The notes under the pieces: model-generated
The model's input: the letters and a program-made list of their open reading frames with translations, nothing else
Databases searched by the model: none
What the model was told of the DNA's origin: nothing
Translations under genes and position numbers: made by a program
Assembly: GCA_027924585.1 (NCBI GenBank)
Contig: BSBM01000711.1
Span: 7,575,001-7,639,000, forward strand
DNA length: 64,000 nucleotides
Source: Larix kaempferi
Lineage: Eukaryota > Streptophyta > Pinopsida > Pinales > Pinaceae
Direction of reading: 5' to 3'
In this document: positions 11,512-24,309 of the stretch, in pieces
How the letters are laid out: every line of letters begins with the position of its first letter
Position numbering within the stretch: position 1 is the stretch's first letter

Positions 11512-12690
11512 TTACTCTACATTACTATTGATAATTATAAGATATGAAGCTTTCGTTTTTTGTTTTAAACATGTACTTAACTTTTAAGATAATCTCTTAT
11601 TCAACAGAGAACAAAAGATGATAAAGAAATCAAATCTGAAACAATCATTCATTCTGTAATCATATCTATTCTAAGTTAATTAAATACTTCATGTACTAGA
11701 GTACATCACCTTAAGGTGAAAGGAAAAATACAGGAAGACATTTGTTTTTCAATCATTTATCCATCTCAATCTGATCATTCATTCTGGTACTCATAAATAG
11801 TTTAACAATATAGAAATCTATCATTTTCTAACCTGCATGATATATATGAGTTACTTATAGAAAACTTATAAAATATTCAAATAGTTTTCATAAATAGATA
11901 AACAATTTACAAAGATGAAATGAAATAAACAAGTAGAACTTGATAATTTTGCTAGGGTGGACAAACACCCAAAGAGGCTTGTTCCTCCCAACCTTCTCCA
12001 AAAAAAAGCATCCAAATCACTTGCTCCCTTGGACCCCCGAGCTTGTTTACTGAACCACTAGGAAGAAGACTGTGTAGAAGCAAGGCACTAAAGTTGTACT
12101 TCAACAATCAATGGAGACTTGCATACACCTCACCTATGTACTTTAGCCATCAATGGAGACTTGCATACATATTAATACCTCTACACTCAGCAGAAAACAG
12201 ACAGACTTACACTACAACTCAAAACATAGCTTCGCCTCATCAAATCTCTTGTGTGCATATACCATAACCACAAGGTAAATTTTATCATTAGAAAAAGTGT
12301 GAGCCTCTGCTCAAATTCAATGGCTTATAAAAGATGGCTAGGTCTTTTAGTGGCCAGTTTCAATAAATCAGCCTCAAGCTCCAGTTCCACATTCCAGTGA
12401 ACTTGACCACAATTTAAGGTAGTTGTCCCATAACAATAGCTAGTTACTAAGTTCATAATGCTGCCACTTGTCCATTTCCTTCTACCCCAGATTCCATTCC
12501 TCCCAGTGGGTTAGTAAACACTCTTTCAACAATCTCTTTGGGTGAGTGTCTCCTATTTTATTTTATTAAATAATAATATTATTCATTTACACTCATCCTT
12601 GACCACTTGATCAAATATAAAACTTTGTAATAAAAGTTAAGATTGTTTTTCCTCAAAACATAAAATGTCTCAAGTATTGGGTATGTTACA

Positions 12691-12695
12691 GCTCA
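12691..12695. other. Target-site duplication GCTCA (right copy)
   Basis: Matches 8,657-8,661. To its right the copia frame reads GHKRLGH-like pre-integrase sequence on the - strand (LWHKRLGH), continuing the split gene. Confidence 0.93.
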
Positions 12696-14013
12696 TGTGA
12701 CCCAAGCGCTTATGCCATAAATCTAGTGTGGTTCCTTCTTTTGCAACATCGACCACATCTGATTGTTTTGTTGTTTCTCTTAAGGTGTATAGTGTCCCTA
12801 TTTTGAGTCCTCTAGCCATGACCAACGCTCCTTTGTTGATTTTCCAACCACTCTTTCCAAAGCTAGTATAACAACGTTCATCATCTAATTGCCCCCACTG
12901 AAATTAGGCTCATGCGCATTTCTGAGACATGCCTGACTTGTTTCAATGATATATCATGTCCATCCTTTGACTAGATTCGAACATCTCCCACTCCAACAAT
13001 GTTGCAGTAGTGATTGTTTCCCAAGTGCACTCTACCATAATCACCACTTTCATATGCAACAAAATTGTTCTTACATGGAGTTACATGGTGGGTTGCCCCA
13101 GAGTCAAGGATTCAATATATGCTACTACCAGAAGTATATAAGCACGCATCTTCTACTAAAACAGTAAATAAGACAGATCACCATCTGAAACAACTGCAAT
13201 GGTCTCACCTTCATTTGTGTTGGCTGACCTTTGGTTTGTGTTGGTCGATTTTTGCTCCTTCTGCTCTCTCTTCCAAAACCAGCACTCCTTCTTCATGTGT
13301 CCTAGTTTTCCACAATGAAAGCAAGTGAGTCTTCCTTTTCTTGATTTTGATCTACCCCTGGATTTTGAATGCCCATGTCTATCTCAATCCATTTTCTTGC
13401 CACAATGAGTTAGGCTTAGAGCTTCTCCTCCATGGTTTTCTGTTACTAATTTCCATTGCAGCTCCTTGTTCATTACACTGCTAACATCATCAAACTTCAA
13501 GGTCCCTCAAGGAGCTGAAGTGCTCATGGCAACAATCAAATTCTCCCAGCTGTCTGGCATGGACCACATAAGTAGGATGGCTCTGATTTCATCATCCAAG
13601 ATAATTTTGTCATAGGCAAGCTGGATGGTAATTATGTTGAATTCATTTAAGTGCCCTGCAACTGAAGCATCTTCCTTCATCTTGAGGTTATACAGCTTCT
13701 TCATCAAGAACACTTTGTTGGAAGCTGTGTTTTTCTCATACAAATCATGCAACTTCTTCCATAGAGCCTCTGTTGTCTTCTCCCCAACCACATTGAAGTC
13801 GACATTCTTTGCTAAGTACTGCCTGATTGTGGCAATGGCCTTCCTATCAAGCTTGTTCCACTCTTCATTTGTCATTGATGAAGGCTTACTTACTGCTCCC
13901 TCAATTGGCAAGTATTGGTCCTTTAGAATTAGTATGTCCTCCATTTGTTCTTTCCATAGAGCAAAATTTGCCCCATTCAACTTCTCCATGTCACTCATGG
14001 CAATGACCTCCAT
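12696..14013 (-). pseudogene. Copia Gag, zinc knuckle, protease and start of pre-integrase
   Basis: The start chosen is the ATG at 14,013 (MEVIAMSDMEKLNG), 21 bases past the PBS. The UBN2-type capsid domain follows: LNGANFALWKEQMED, ALWKKLHDLYEKN, FLMKKLYNLKM and MPDSWENLI. A stop occurs at 13,507. Beyond it a zinc knuckle CFHCGKLGHMKKEC lies at 13,282-13,323. The retroviral-type aspartic protease site LDSGATHHVTP follows near 13,090-13,115, and WHKRLGH of the pre-integrase domain comes just before 12,696. Gag packages the RNA and the protease cleaves the polyprotein. Several stops and frame changes interrupt the region. A plus-strand open frame at 13,625-14,053 is the antisense shadow. Confidence 0.9.
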
Positions 14014-14033
14014 ACTGCAGCTTCCAGAACCTC

Positions 14034-14045
14034 GCTCTGATACCA
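14034..14045 (-). other. Copia primer-binding site (tRNA-iMet)
   Basis: GCTCTGATACCA on the + strand, that is TGGTATCAGAGC on the - strand, a perfect plant copia PBS. It is two bases from the LTR edge at 14,048. Confidence 0.95.
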
Positions 14046-14047
14046 AT

Positions 14048-14648
14048 TGTTGAGAAAAATAGCTGCTATCCCCTATGTGCCTTCTACTGTAAGTGAAGCA
14101 CAATACTAATTTTAATCTCCTCTGGTAGCAAATAGGACAACTTGCCAAGCTCTCGTGAGCCTTTGAACTTTGGTTTTCTACTATCCTTTTGTCAACCTAG
14201 AAATTTCAAGAACTAATAGCAAATGTTCTGAATGTTTAAAGAAAACATAGCATTCATTGGAAAAGAGAACAAAATGAACAACATATAGGAATAAACATGC
14301 GCACACAAGAATGTAATTCAGAACACAGTATACGGAGAAAAATATAGTCACACATAGACAAACTCAGAATTGGGCATGAACTTTGTTTTCATTTACTTCG
14401 TCATTATCTTCACTATACAACACACTCAACCAACTCACACTACCGATACAATACATCAATAATAAATACAAGAAAGGTTTTCCAGAAATTGAAGGCGTCT
14501 AGATTTTTCCATGGTTGTTGGTGGAGAAATTGGCTTCATAGAGAAGCCTCATTTCTATCTACCAACTGACAAAAAAACAAAAACTGAGTTGGAAAGAAAC
14601 ACATGAACTGGAGCAAAAACCACCGGAATTTAGTTTCACCTGCTAACA
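14048..14648 (-). repeat. Copia 5' LTR (right copy)
   Basis: 601 bp from TGTTGAG to GCTAACA on the + strand, followed by target duplication CAAAG at 14,649-14,653. The inner edge is fixed by the adjacent PBS. Confidence 0.94.
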
Positions 14649-14653
14649 CAAAG

Positions 14654-15598
14654 ATCATATTTGAGTTTACATTTCTTTCAGTATGATGATATATCATTTT
14701 CAGATTTCAATATTTCTCCAAATCTTAAAACTATTGAAACAAATTTTTCTATGGACAACAAATATGTAGAAAACATAGATAAGCAAGACCACTTTTCATA
14801 TACAGTAGAAAATGTTTCTAGTTGTGAGAAAAAGGTTGAGGATGCTATGAATTTTCTTGAAGATCCATCTGAAAAGCAAGCTTCCACTCCAAAATATTTC
14901 GCTGTTTATTTCAAAGGTTAAGAAAATTTATTTTTGCATAATGACATTCAAGATATTATGGTTTAAGGTTTTTTGCAAGGGCCTCCATTACATGAAGAGC
15001 ATCAACCATTCGAATAAAGATCGATTGGTGATGGATTTGAACATAATAATATTTACTCTTTTGACATTAATGAAGACTTTGTTGCAAATCTACCTATTGT
15101 ACATGAGAATACTGATCTTGATTCTTTTGAAATAATCATTTCAAATCCTACTGAAAAATTCAATGAACTATACTATATTTATATAAAGAACTTGTTGATC
15201 AAAATTTGTTCCAAGAAGCTAGTACATAGGAAGGAAGGACAATTTCAACGTATTCATTCTCAAATATTTATAAGTATTCATAATTTTATGAAGAAGATAG
15301 TATTAAATTTTTACAAGTAGCAGTGTATTTTGATCAACGGTTTCTTAAGAGCAACAAATCATTAATTCATGAATAATCAAATCTTATGCATGACAGTTAT
15401 AATTTGGAGACAGAGTTCGAACTTACTAATAAGGAGAATTTTATTGATGAAGCAACTTTCACACAACAGTTTTGTTTTTTAAATATGGTGGAGTTTAGTC
15501 ATGATCTTCAAGATCTAATGGCAATTTATACATGGAATCGGTTTTTTCAAGGTCCCAAATGTGGCAGGTTTTGGCATGCCACTCATTTGCAGAAGTAA
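14654..15598 (+). pseudogene. Element A Gag region, right half after the copia insertion
   Basis: The gag frame cut at 5,290 resumes here in register and reads QYDDISFSDFNISPN and acidic, low-complexity sequence up to YFAVYFKG, where a TAA stop occurs near 14,920. Beyond it, segments in other frames still look coding: LQGPPLHEEHQPFE near 14,980-15,020 and NFIDEATF...MAIYTWNRFFQGPKC with RFWHATHLQ at 15,386-15,598. These look like the tail of a gypsy gag polyprotein. No protease or RT follows, so element A has lost its pol or is a non-autonomous derivative. Confidence 0.6.
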
Positions 15599-15599
15599 G

Positions 15600-17667
15600 T
15601 ACAATTTGTTTACAAAGTTTTTGATACACATTTTATATTTATTTCGTACTTTCTCAAAAAGATGCAAACAAGAAGATCATTTTGTCTCACAAATGCTTAC
15701 CTAGCTGCATTGGAAATTTTTTTATATTTGAAGAAGTATTCAGTTGATTAATGTAGGACATGTACATAAATAAGCTTGATATTCGAGCATTTTTTTTACC
15801 TTTATTTGATGTGCAGTAGAGTAAATAAGCATGACTCCATAGCCCAATGGAGAAGCACTGGGCCAAAGAGTTTATCTTCAACAAGCTAAACAGTTTTTGT
15901 TCCTATTCGTGGTATGGTTCCAAGGTGAAGGCACCGGTCTACATGTTCTTGATGCCTTGTAGGGAGGGCGTCATCCCAAATTGGAGCCAATGTTAGCACA
16001 AAAGTCTGCATTTAGACTTCTTACTTCAAAATTTTATTTTTCTGAGCCTAATCAGTCTTGACAGTCATATTTCAATCCCCAACTATGTCCAAGCCTTTTT
16101 CTTTTAAGTTTTGCCTAGATTCTTTGCTGCATTATAATTAATGCTTTGTCTAGAGCTTTTTGTTCCGATCAATTGTTAGTTAGTAAATGTTATAGAGTTG
16201 CACAATTTTAATAAAAAGCATGTTACATAAATTTTAAACTATTGCAGCTTTACAGATCTTTTTCACCAAAGTAATTCCCTTGAGGAGATATAGTTTGGTT
16301 GTAGGGTAAATAATCATTCTCATGAGAATGTGCTACCAAAATTTGGCAAACTCTGCAACAGTTCAATTGAGGCTTCATTGTGAAGCAACCAAATTGATAT
16401 GCCAAACGCTGCAGAATCACATGATTACAGCGCTGCAGAAAGTGGTCAAATTCTGCAACACCTTTTACACAGAAAACTGTCAATTTCTTCTAGCTGCAAT
16501 TTCCAATTTTCTCTTCGTGTTTTGACTTTCTCCAGGAATTTTGTGAATGTTACTCTAAAGTAACTCTTGAGTAACATCTTTTTGAGCTGGTAGACATCAA
16601 ATACTTGCTCATGTCAACATGTCAACATCAAGATGTGAAGATAATGTTAATTGAAATTATCCCTTAAAAAGTGGATTTGAGATTGTAATCAGATTTTGTG
16701 TGCCATTTGTAAATCCTTGTAATATTTCATATATCTTTAGATAGGATTTGACCCACTTATAGGAGTTGAAATCCGGTCGTGATGTATGTTTTGTATCTAT
16801 AAAATAGAATATGTAAAAGAACAAAAAAAATAATAGAGACGTATTTTTATGGGGTCGATTGCGAGCAAATGGAGAAAGATATCAAAAATCAGCTAAATGT
16901 GTATTTTCCAGCACACGATCAATTAGCTTTAATGCGAGCAGTTCCCTCAAATAATGAAGGATCTCTGAGATAAGTCTGATCCGTTGAATTCGATTTTTCC
17001 AAAAATTCAGTTGCGACCAAAAGATGAGATTTATCTCAATTTTTCAATATTTCTGATTGCTTATTTAAGGAACATAATTGGACTGAGTGGGCAGAGGAGA
17101 AAGGTTTGAATTGGGAAGTCATAGAGAGTTTCTGAATATTCTATAAAGGCAATTTTTTGCTCAAGTAATACATACATGCTCAGAGATCATTTTGTTCTTA
17201 TTTAACTATGTTTCTCAAATATTTTACTACTACTCGTGTTGAATACTGAAAATCTTTTGCAATACATTATCCCTATTCTTGTTTCAGATCTAATAACATT
17301 GTTGGTTTAATGTATATTACCTGAAACCAATACTCTATATTGTTCCAGTCATGACGTCGTTATGAATTCAATTATGATTTTGTGAATATATAATGTAAAA
17401 AATTGGTTATTTTATGTATTTGCATCCTACCTTGATTTTTATTCTATGTGACCATTGTTAATATGCAGCAAATATTGCTTTGAAACAATGATATATTACT
17501 TACTAATTGTGTATAACTTGATAATTGATCGTTATTTCTAAGCCTTATGTGACCTTATTGAACATGTAAACTTTATTTGGCCTACTTATCAAACTTTAAA
17601 ACATTTGTATGGTTGAGGTGCCCTATATATGCCCTTTAGCATTCAAGGTGCAAACATTGGGGATAAG
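15600..17667 (+). mobile_element. LTR-like remnant, likely the 3' end of element A or a relative
   Basis: No coding sequence. A TATA box TATAAAATA at 16,798-16,806 follows AT-rich sequence. The final ~130 bp (17,534-17,667) align with the LTR end at 2,353-2,487. The interior is not visibly similar to 1-2,350, so the two are not a simple LTR pair. Short open frames at 16,250-16,525 on both strands show no domain. Confidence 0.4.
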
Positions 17668-17874
17668 AGGACCCAAAAAGCATCTAAAAGTTAGTTAACT
17701 ATTAAGAATAAATTTTAGTTAACTATTAAAAATAAATTTTAGTTAGTTAGTTTTAATTTTTAATAGATTTTAATTAATAATAGATTTTATTTAAAAAACA
17801 CTAAAATTATCTCAATAAAATAATTAAAAATAATATTATTCAAATATAAAAAAAATTGTTTTCCATGTAAAAAT

Positions 17875-18606
17875 AAAAATGATATTTAAATATAAAACAA
17901 GTTCAAAATTATTTAAAAAAATTAAATTTATATTTTTTTAATTTATTTTAATTAAAAATATAATAATAATAAAATTATACATATTTATAAAAGTTCAAAT
18001 GATCCATAATTATTTTGAAATTTTTATTTGCTTTAACTAAACATATCAGATGGTGAATTTATTACAAATGGAGTACATGCAAAATAAACATTACACATTA
18101 TTATACGTATTACTTTATTATAAAATGATCATTTTAGTAAAAATAATTTAATTATAAAATAATTAGTAAATAAAAAAATATTAAGAAAAAAAGTGTTCAA
18201 ATTTTTTTTAATTATTTTTAAAATAATAAAAATATAATATAAAAATGATATTTAAATATAAAACAAGTTCAAAATTATTTAAAAAAATTAAATTTATATT
18301 TTTTTAATTTATTTTAATTAAAAATATAATAATAATAAAATTATACATATTTATAAAAGTTCAAATGATCCATAATTATTTTGAAATTTTTATTTGCTTT
18401 AACTAAACATATCAGATGGTGAATTTATTACAAATGGAGTACATGCAAAATAAACATTACACATTATTATACGTATTACTTTATTATAAAATGATCATTT
18501 TAGTAAAAATAATTTAATTATAAAATAATTAGTAAATAAAAAAATATTAAGAAAAAAAGTGTTCAAAATTTTTTTAATTATTTTTAAAATAATAAAAATA
18601 TAATAT
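17875..18606. repeat. 366-bp near-identical tandem duplication
   Basis: Copies 17,875-18,240 and 18,241-18,606 are almost base-for-base the same; the only difference noticed is at the TCAAATTTTTTT / TCAAAATTTTTT position. Such identity in freely mutating DNA indicates a recent event. Confidence 0.93.
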
Positions 18607-18627
18607 AATTGGATGAATTGAAAAAAT

Positions 18628-18991
18628 AATCATTCTGAAATATAAAAAAAAATATACACATGTATCCATTTATCTATTTATTTTATTAAAAGTAAATATA
18701 TTTTATGATATATTAAATATTGAATTTGATTTCACATTTATATGATTTCATATATCTTATTTAAAAACATATAACTTTATTAATAGAAAACACAGAATAA
18801 ATATACTAAAATCATTCTGAAATATAAAAAAAAATATACACATGTATCCATTTATCTATTTATTTTATTAAAAGTAAATATATTTTATGATATATTAAAT
18901 ATTGAATTTGATTTCACATTTATATGATTTCATATATCTTATTTAAAAACATATAACTTTATTAATAGAAAACACAGAATAAATATACTAA
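18628..18991. repeat. 182-bp near-identical tandem duplication
   Basis: Copies 18,628-18,809 and 18,810-18,991 both begin AATCATTCTGAAATATAAAA and end in AAATATACTA. No difference seen by eye over most of the length. Confidence 0.92.
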
Positions 18992-20030
18992 TTACAAAAT
19001 AAAAATAATTAAAAGTATAATGAAAAATGTACTAAATGTATATGTATTTATTTATTTCAATTAAATATATAAAATATAAATTAATAAAATTTAAAATTAA
19101 TCATATTCAAAATACAAAACATAACATGGATAATAAAAAAATTATGTTATAATTTAATCAAATAAAAATTATAATATCAACCTAATATATTTATGAATAT
19201 TTAGAATTAATTATCTATAATATTTTTGGATAATATGTGATTTATAATTTTTTTTCATATATTTTTGTTTCACAAAGTTTATACTCTATATCATTTTAAA
19301 AGTATATTAAAATATTACAAACACTTCGAAATAATTGTTCCGAAATCTCACCACCAAACAGACTACATTCCAACAACGATATAAATTCAAACAGAATACA
19401 TTACATTTATATTTTATCTATTTATTTTAATTAAAAATTAATAATATTCAAAACACAAAACATAGATATAATTGCCAAATAAATTTTAAAAAATACATAA
19501 TTTTTACTTCCATTCAACTTCAAATATCAAATATATTACATTTGTGATAAATATCAAATATATTATGTTTGTGATAAATTCAACTTCAATTATTCAACAT
19601 ACCATATATTACAAAAATATATTTTACATATATACATTTATTATAACAAACACAAACACATGAATTTTATATTAATAAAAAAATTATATAAAAATATACA
19701 TTAATATTTTATATAGTTTATTTAAAAACAAATTGTTAAATAGGTATAATAATTAAAAAAATAAAAATAATTGAAAATATATCATGAAAAATACATTAAA
19801 TTTATATTTATTTATTTATTTTAATTAAACACATTAATTAAAATATTTAAAATATAAATATAAATAGATAAAATTCAAAATATAAAAATAAATATAATTG
19901 TGAAATAAAAAGATACATATTTTTAATTTTTATTATCTACTTTATTGATAATAAAAAATGATAATATCAAAAATAATATTAGTTTAATGAATTCAAGTAA
20001 CTTCAAATATTCAATATATAACTTATTGTA

Positions 20031-20652
20031 TAAATATATATTGCATGTATACATTTCATGTACACAACACAATATAACACAAATTGAAAAAAAATATTAT
20101 GAAAAATACATTAAATTTACATTTTTTTATTTATTATAATTAAAAATTAACTATATTCAAAATACAAAACATAGATATTTTATTGAAATAAAAAATGTTT
20201 AGTATTATAAATAAATATTTGTGATAACACAACACATAAATTTTATTTATATTTATTAAATATTATATTTATTATAATTAATAAATTATATAAAAATATG
20301 TATTATTATTTTATTCAGTTTATTTAAAAATAAATTATTTATAAATATATATTGCATGTATACATTTCATGTACACAACACAATATAACACAAATTGAAA
20401 AAAAATATTATGAAAAATACATTAAATTTACATTTTTTTATTTATTATAATTAAAAATTAATCATATTCAAAATACAAAACATAGATATTTTATTGAAAT
20501 AAAAAATGTTTAGTATTATAAATAAATATTTGTGATAACACAACACATACATTTTATTTATATTTATTAAATATTAATTTTATTATAATTAATAAATTAT
20601 ATAAAAATATGTATTATTATTTTATTCAGCTTACTTAAAAATAAATTATTTT
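20031..20652. repeat. 311-bp near-identical tandem duplication
   Basis: Copies 20,031-20,341 and 20,342-20,652 share TAAATATATATTGCATGTAT and differ at a handful of bases, for example TTAACTATATT versus TTAATCATATT. Confidence 0.9.
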
Positions 20653-22100
20653 ATTAATAAAAAACAAATTATAAAATAAGTACAATAATAATATAAAAAA
20701 ATTGAAAACATATTATGTAAAATACATTAAATTAATATTTATTTATTTATCTTAATTAAATACATTAATTAAAATATGTAAAATATATATAGGTAAAAGT
20801 TAAAATTTATATTTTCAAAACATAATTGTAAAATAAAAAAAATATACATATTTAAGTTATATTATCTATTTTATTTTATTGACATAAAATTTTGTATAAT
20901 AATAACAAAAGAATATATTTTTGATGAATTCAATAAAGTTTAAATATTCAACATATAGCATATGACATACATATATATTGCATGTACACATTTACACAAT
21001 ATACATTCTTTTTATTACAAAACATTGATATAAAGGAGAAAAAAAATTATTTACACTTTCATTATTCATTTTATTAAAAATACAAAGCAGAGTTTTAGTA
21101 TAAAAAATAAATATTTGTGGTAATCTCAACACAAACACATAAATTGTAAAATAAGTATAATAAGAAAAATAAATAAAAACAAATTGGAAACATATTATGA
21201 AAAATAGATTAATTTTATATTTATTTTAATTAAATACATTAAATTTTATATTTATATTTATTAAACATTAATTTTATATTAAAAGAAAAATTATATAATA
21301 ATATGCATTATTATTTTATATATAGTTTATTTAAAAACAAATAACTTTGTTAATAAAAAGCAAATTATAAAATAAGTATAATAATTAAAAAAAATATTGG
21401 AAAACATATTATGAAAAATACATTAAATTTATATTTCTTTATTTATTTTAATAGGTGAATTTTAAAATTTATATTTTCAAATTATAAAAATAGATATAAT
21501 TGTAAATAAAATAAAACACATTTAATTTTTATCATCTAATTTATTGACATAAAAAATGATAATATCAAAAATAATCTATTTTTGATATATATTCAACATA
21601 TAACATATTACAAAAATATATATTGCATATATACATTTATTATATACAATACAATATAACACAAATAAAAAAAACATATAACAAAACAACATTACATAAC
21701 AACATTACATAACACAAATACATAAATTTTATATTTATATTTATTAAACATTAATTTTATATTAAAAAATAAATTACTTGAAAATACACATTATTTTAAA
21801 AAAAAACTTGACTATTAATAAAAAAAGCCGAATGTAATTACAAAATAAAAATAATTGCAGATATAATATGAAATATATATATAGTTTAAATTTATTTAAT
21901 TAATTTTATTAAACATATTATTTTAAAATATAAATTGATAAAATTAAAAATTAATCATATTTAAAATTGAAAAATAAATATAATGGTGATAGCTTCAAAA
22001 ATAATATATTTATGAATATCTAAAATTTAGTTATATATTTATACACAACACAATATTTATTAAACATTAATTTTATTTTATATTACTTTTTCAAGAGTCA

Positions 22101-22407
22101 TGTTTATAATAAAATAGAAAAAAATATAATGTCTATCAAAAAAAATGTTTTTAATTAAATTAATAAAAGCATGTTGTAAATGTAATATTTATGGCAAACT
22201 TCTTAATTTTTACAAGTTAATCAAAGAATATTACAAATGTAATGCTTATAATGTTTATAATAAAATAGAAAAAAAATAATTTCTATGAAAAAAAATATTT
22301 TTAATTAAATTAATAAAAGCATGTTGTAAATGTAATATTTATGGTAAACTTATTAATTTTTATAAGTTAATCAAAGAATAAAGAATATTACAAATGTAAT
22401 GCTTATA
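22101..22407. repeat. ~151-bp tandem duplication
   Basis: TGTTTATAATAAAATAGAAA starts at 22,101 and 22,252. Both units contain AAAGCATGTTGTAAATGTAA and end in ATTACAAATGTAATGCTTAT, with small indels. Confidence 0.88.
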
Positions 22408-23642
22408 CTAAACTTGTTTTTATTTATTTAAATTAATAAAAGAATGTTGCAAGTGTAATAGTTATAATAAAATTGTTTTGTATTTAAATTAATAGAAAAA
22501 TGGTGCAAATGTAATGTTTGTGATAAAATTGTTTTGTATTTAAATTAATAGAAAAATATTGCAACTTTATATGTTTATGATAATAAAAAAATTAATTAAT
22601 AAAACATACTATGAACTAGCAACCATAAATTCTATAGTAAACATGATGACACAATTGCAAAAAAATTTAATTAAGTTAGAAATTATTTTAGAGATGTTGA
22701 TAATATAATGGAAGATTGCTGCAATTTTAATATTTATGTTAAATATCTTTATTTAAATTTACTAAAAATATTGCAAATGTAGTGATTATGATAAAATTGA
22801 TTTTATTATTTAATAAATTAAAAATACTACAAATTATCCATAAATTATATAAGCATAAAAATAACCAAATAACAAAATAAAACTTAAACATCTAAATACA
22901 AAAACTTAAGCAAAGAGTAGACCTCTCAAAGATAAGCTTTGGCCATCACCATCCGTTGAGAGTTGTGAGAAAGGGAAAATGCCCTTTCTCGAAAAAAAAT
23001 TAATAATTTTATTAATATATAAGATTGTAGTGTAAAATGAAATAATATAAATTACAATTTAAAATATGAGATTGTGTTCTCATAAGTTTATAGCAAGTAA
23101 TCTTCATCTTTTTCACATAATGCTTTTTTTAAAGCATATTCTTGATCTTCCTTTACATGTTCCAAAAATCCTCACTCATATGCCTGTTAAACAAAACAAA
23201 ATTATTGATTAATAATCTAATATTATTTTTAAAAATAATATATGATAAGAGTAAAATTAACACTCACCCTTCTAACAGTCTTCATTTGAATAAAAATTGC
23301 ATTCATGGAATAACTGTTTGCTTATATAAACATCTGCATAACACAACTTCATTAGATCATTGCAACCATATTGTTCAACATAAATACAAAAAAAAAAAAA
23401 ATCACTTTCTTATCCTCTTGCTTTGCTTCTATTTAATATTTAAAAACAAAAAAACCTAGCAAGAAAGTCACACTAAAGAGAGAACCCTTCCCATACCAGA
23501 TAATTTGTTACAGACTAGTAAGATAAGGCAACTAGACAAGCAAGATAAATAAAATCCAAACCTGTTTCATTAACTAGTAAATGAAAAAATATCACCTAAC
23601 AAAACATTAAACTACAAAACTTTCAACATTTGATCCTCTGTT

Positions 23643-23870
23643 TATTTGTTACCAAAACAGAAAATAAAAATAATAACGAAATTTAAAACTTCAATAACCA
23701 TTTAAAAATGTTTATCTTTCTATTTATTTGTTACCAAAACAGAAAATAAAAATAATAATAATAATAATAATAAAATTTTATTTGTTACCAAAACAGAAAA
23801 TAAAAATAATAATAATAATAATAATAAAATTTTATTTGTTACCAAAAACAGAAAATAAAAATAATAATAA
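23643..23870. repeat. Short direct repeats with (AAT)n arrays
   Basis: TTTGTTACCAAAACAGAAAA followed by TAAAAATAATAAT recurs about four times, at roughly 23,645, 23,730, 23,780 and 23,835. Variable (AAT)n tracts separate the copies. Confidence 0.85.
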
Positions 23871-24309
23871 AATTTAAAAAACATATGTAAAGTCTTTCTT
23901 TTTATTTTCTTTATAAAAAATAAAACAGAAGTTTCACTTTCTATTATAAAATCTAATACAGATTTAAACCCAAAAATAATTTACAAAGTATAATAAAAAC
24001 AATTTTAAAAAAATAAATTTAAATTCACATGATTTAATTTTATAAATACATGAAAACTATGAATAAAAACTACAAATTTGAACATTAGGTGAATTCAGAA
24101 CAAATTTGAAAAAGACTAGTTTATCGAGAAAGAGAATGGGATTCTAAAAGGAATGAAACAAAATCCATTGAAACTATGGAGAATCCAACAAATTGATAGA
24201 AGAGATTGAATTTTGTTACCTAATTGCGGATTGATTGCAGAGAAATTAATTGCCAATTAAGTATTGGAGTAGTCTTTTAAAAAATAAAAAATAAAAAAGT
24301 TGCCAGTGT

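Larger units (their letters stand above)
8662..12690. mobile_element. 4,029-bp non-coding TG...CA element nested in copia integrase (giant solo LTR or LARD-like)
   Basis: Begins TGTAACATCCC, ends GGGTATGTTACA and is bounded by the 5-bp duplication GCTCA, all features of LTR-retrotransposon integration. It splits the pre-integrase motif of the copia element, and reading continues in frame on the far side. I find no gag, pol, PBS or internal LTR pair inside, and no open frame with a known domain. It may be one very long solo LTR left by recombination, or a large non-autonomous element. Orientation is undecided because both ends read TGTAACAT(C)CC-like on their own strand. Confidence 0.9.
5291..14648 (-). 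mobile_element. Complete Ty1/copia LTR retrotransposon, nested in element A and itself interrupted
   Basis: Flanked by two ~600-bp LTRs beginning TGTTGAG and ending GCTAACA on the + strand, with a perfect 5-bp target duplication CAAAG at 5,286-5,290 and 14,649-14,653. Transcription is on the - strand. A perfect iMet PBS (14,034-14,045) sits two bases inside the right LTR and a polypurine tract lies inside the left LTR. Gene order gag, protease, integrase, RT, RNase H is the copia order. Without the nested 8,662-12,690 insertion and its duplication the element would be about 5.3 kb, a normal size. Frameshifts and stops show it is dead. Confidence 0.95.
17668..22915. repeat. 5.2-kb extremely AT-rich block with local tandem duplications
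   Basis: Mostly runs of A and T with TTTATT/AATAAA words and no coding features. Four near-perfect tandem duplications sit inside: 366 bp (17,875-18,606), 182 bp (18,628-18,991), 311 bp (20,031-20,652) and ~151 bp (22,101-22,407). Stops are so dense that the longest frame is trivial. The repeated motif families (ACATAGATAT, TATTGCATGTATACATT, AAACATTAATTTTAT) suggest growth by repeated slippage or unequal exchange from a smaller AT-rich unit. Confidence 0.85.

Noticed and set aside
13625-14053. 142-codon plus-strand open frame
   Set aside because: Antisense shadow of the copia gag on the minus strand, which has the domain motifs.
17668-22915. Possible organellar DNA insertion because of high AT
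   Set aside because: No plastid or mitochondrial gene, rRNA or tRNA recognised in the block.
22101-23870. Regularly spaced short repeats as a possible CRISPR array
   Set aside because: Repeats are AT-rich tandem duplications with repeated 'spacers', in plant DNA; no cas genes.
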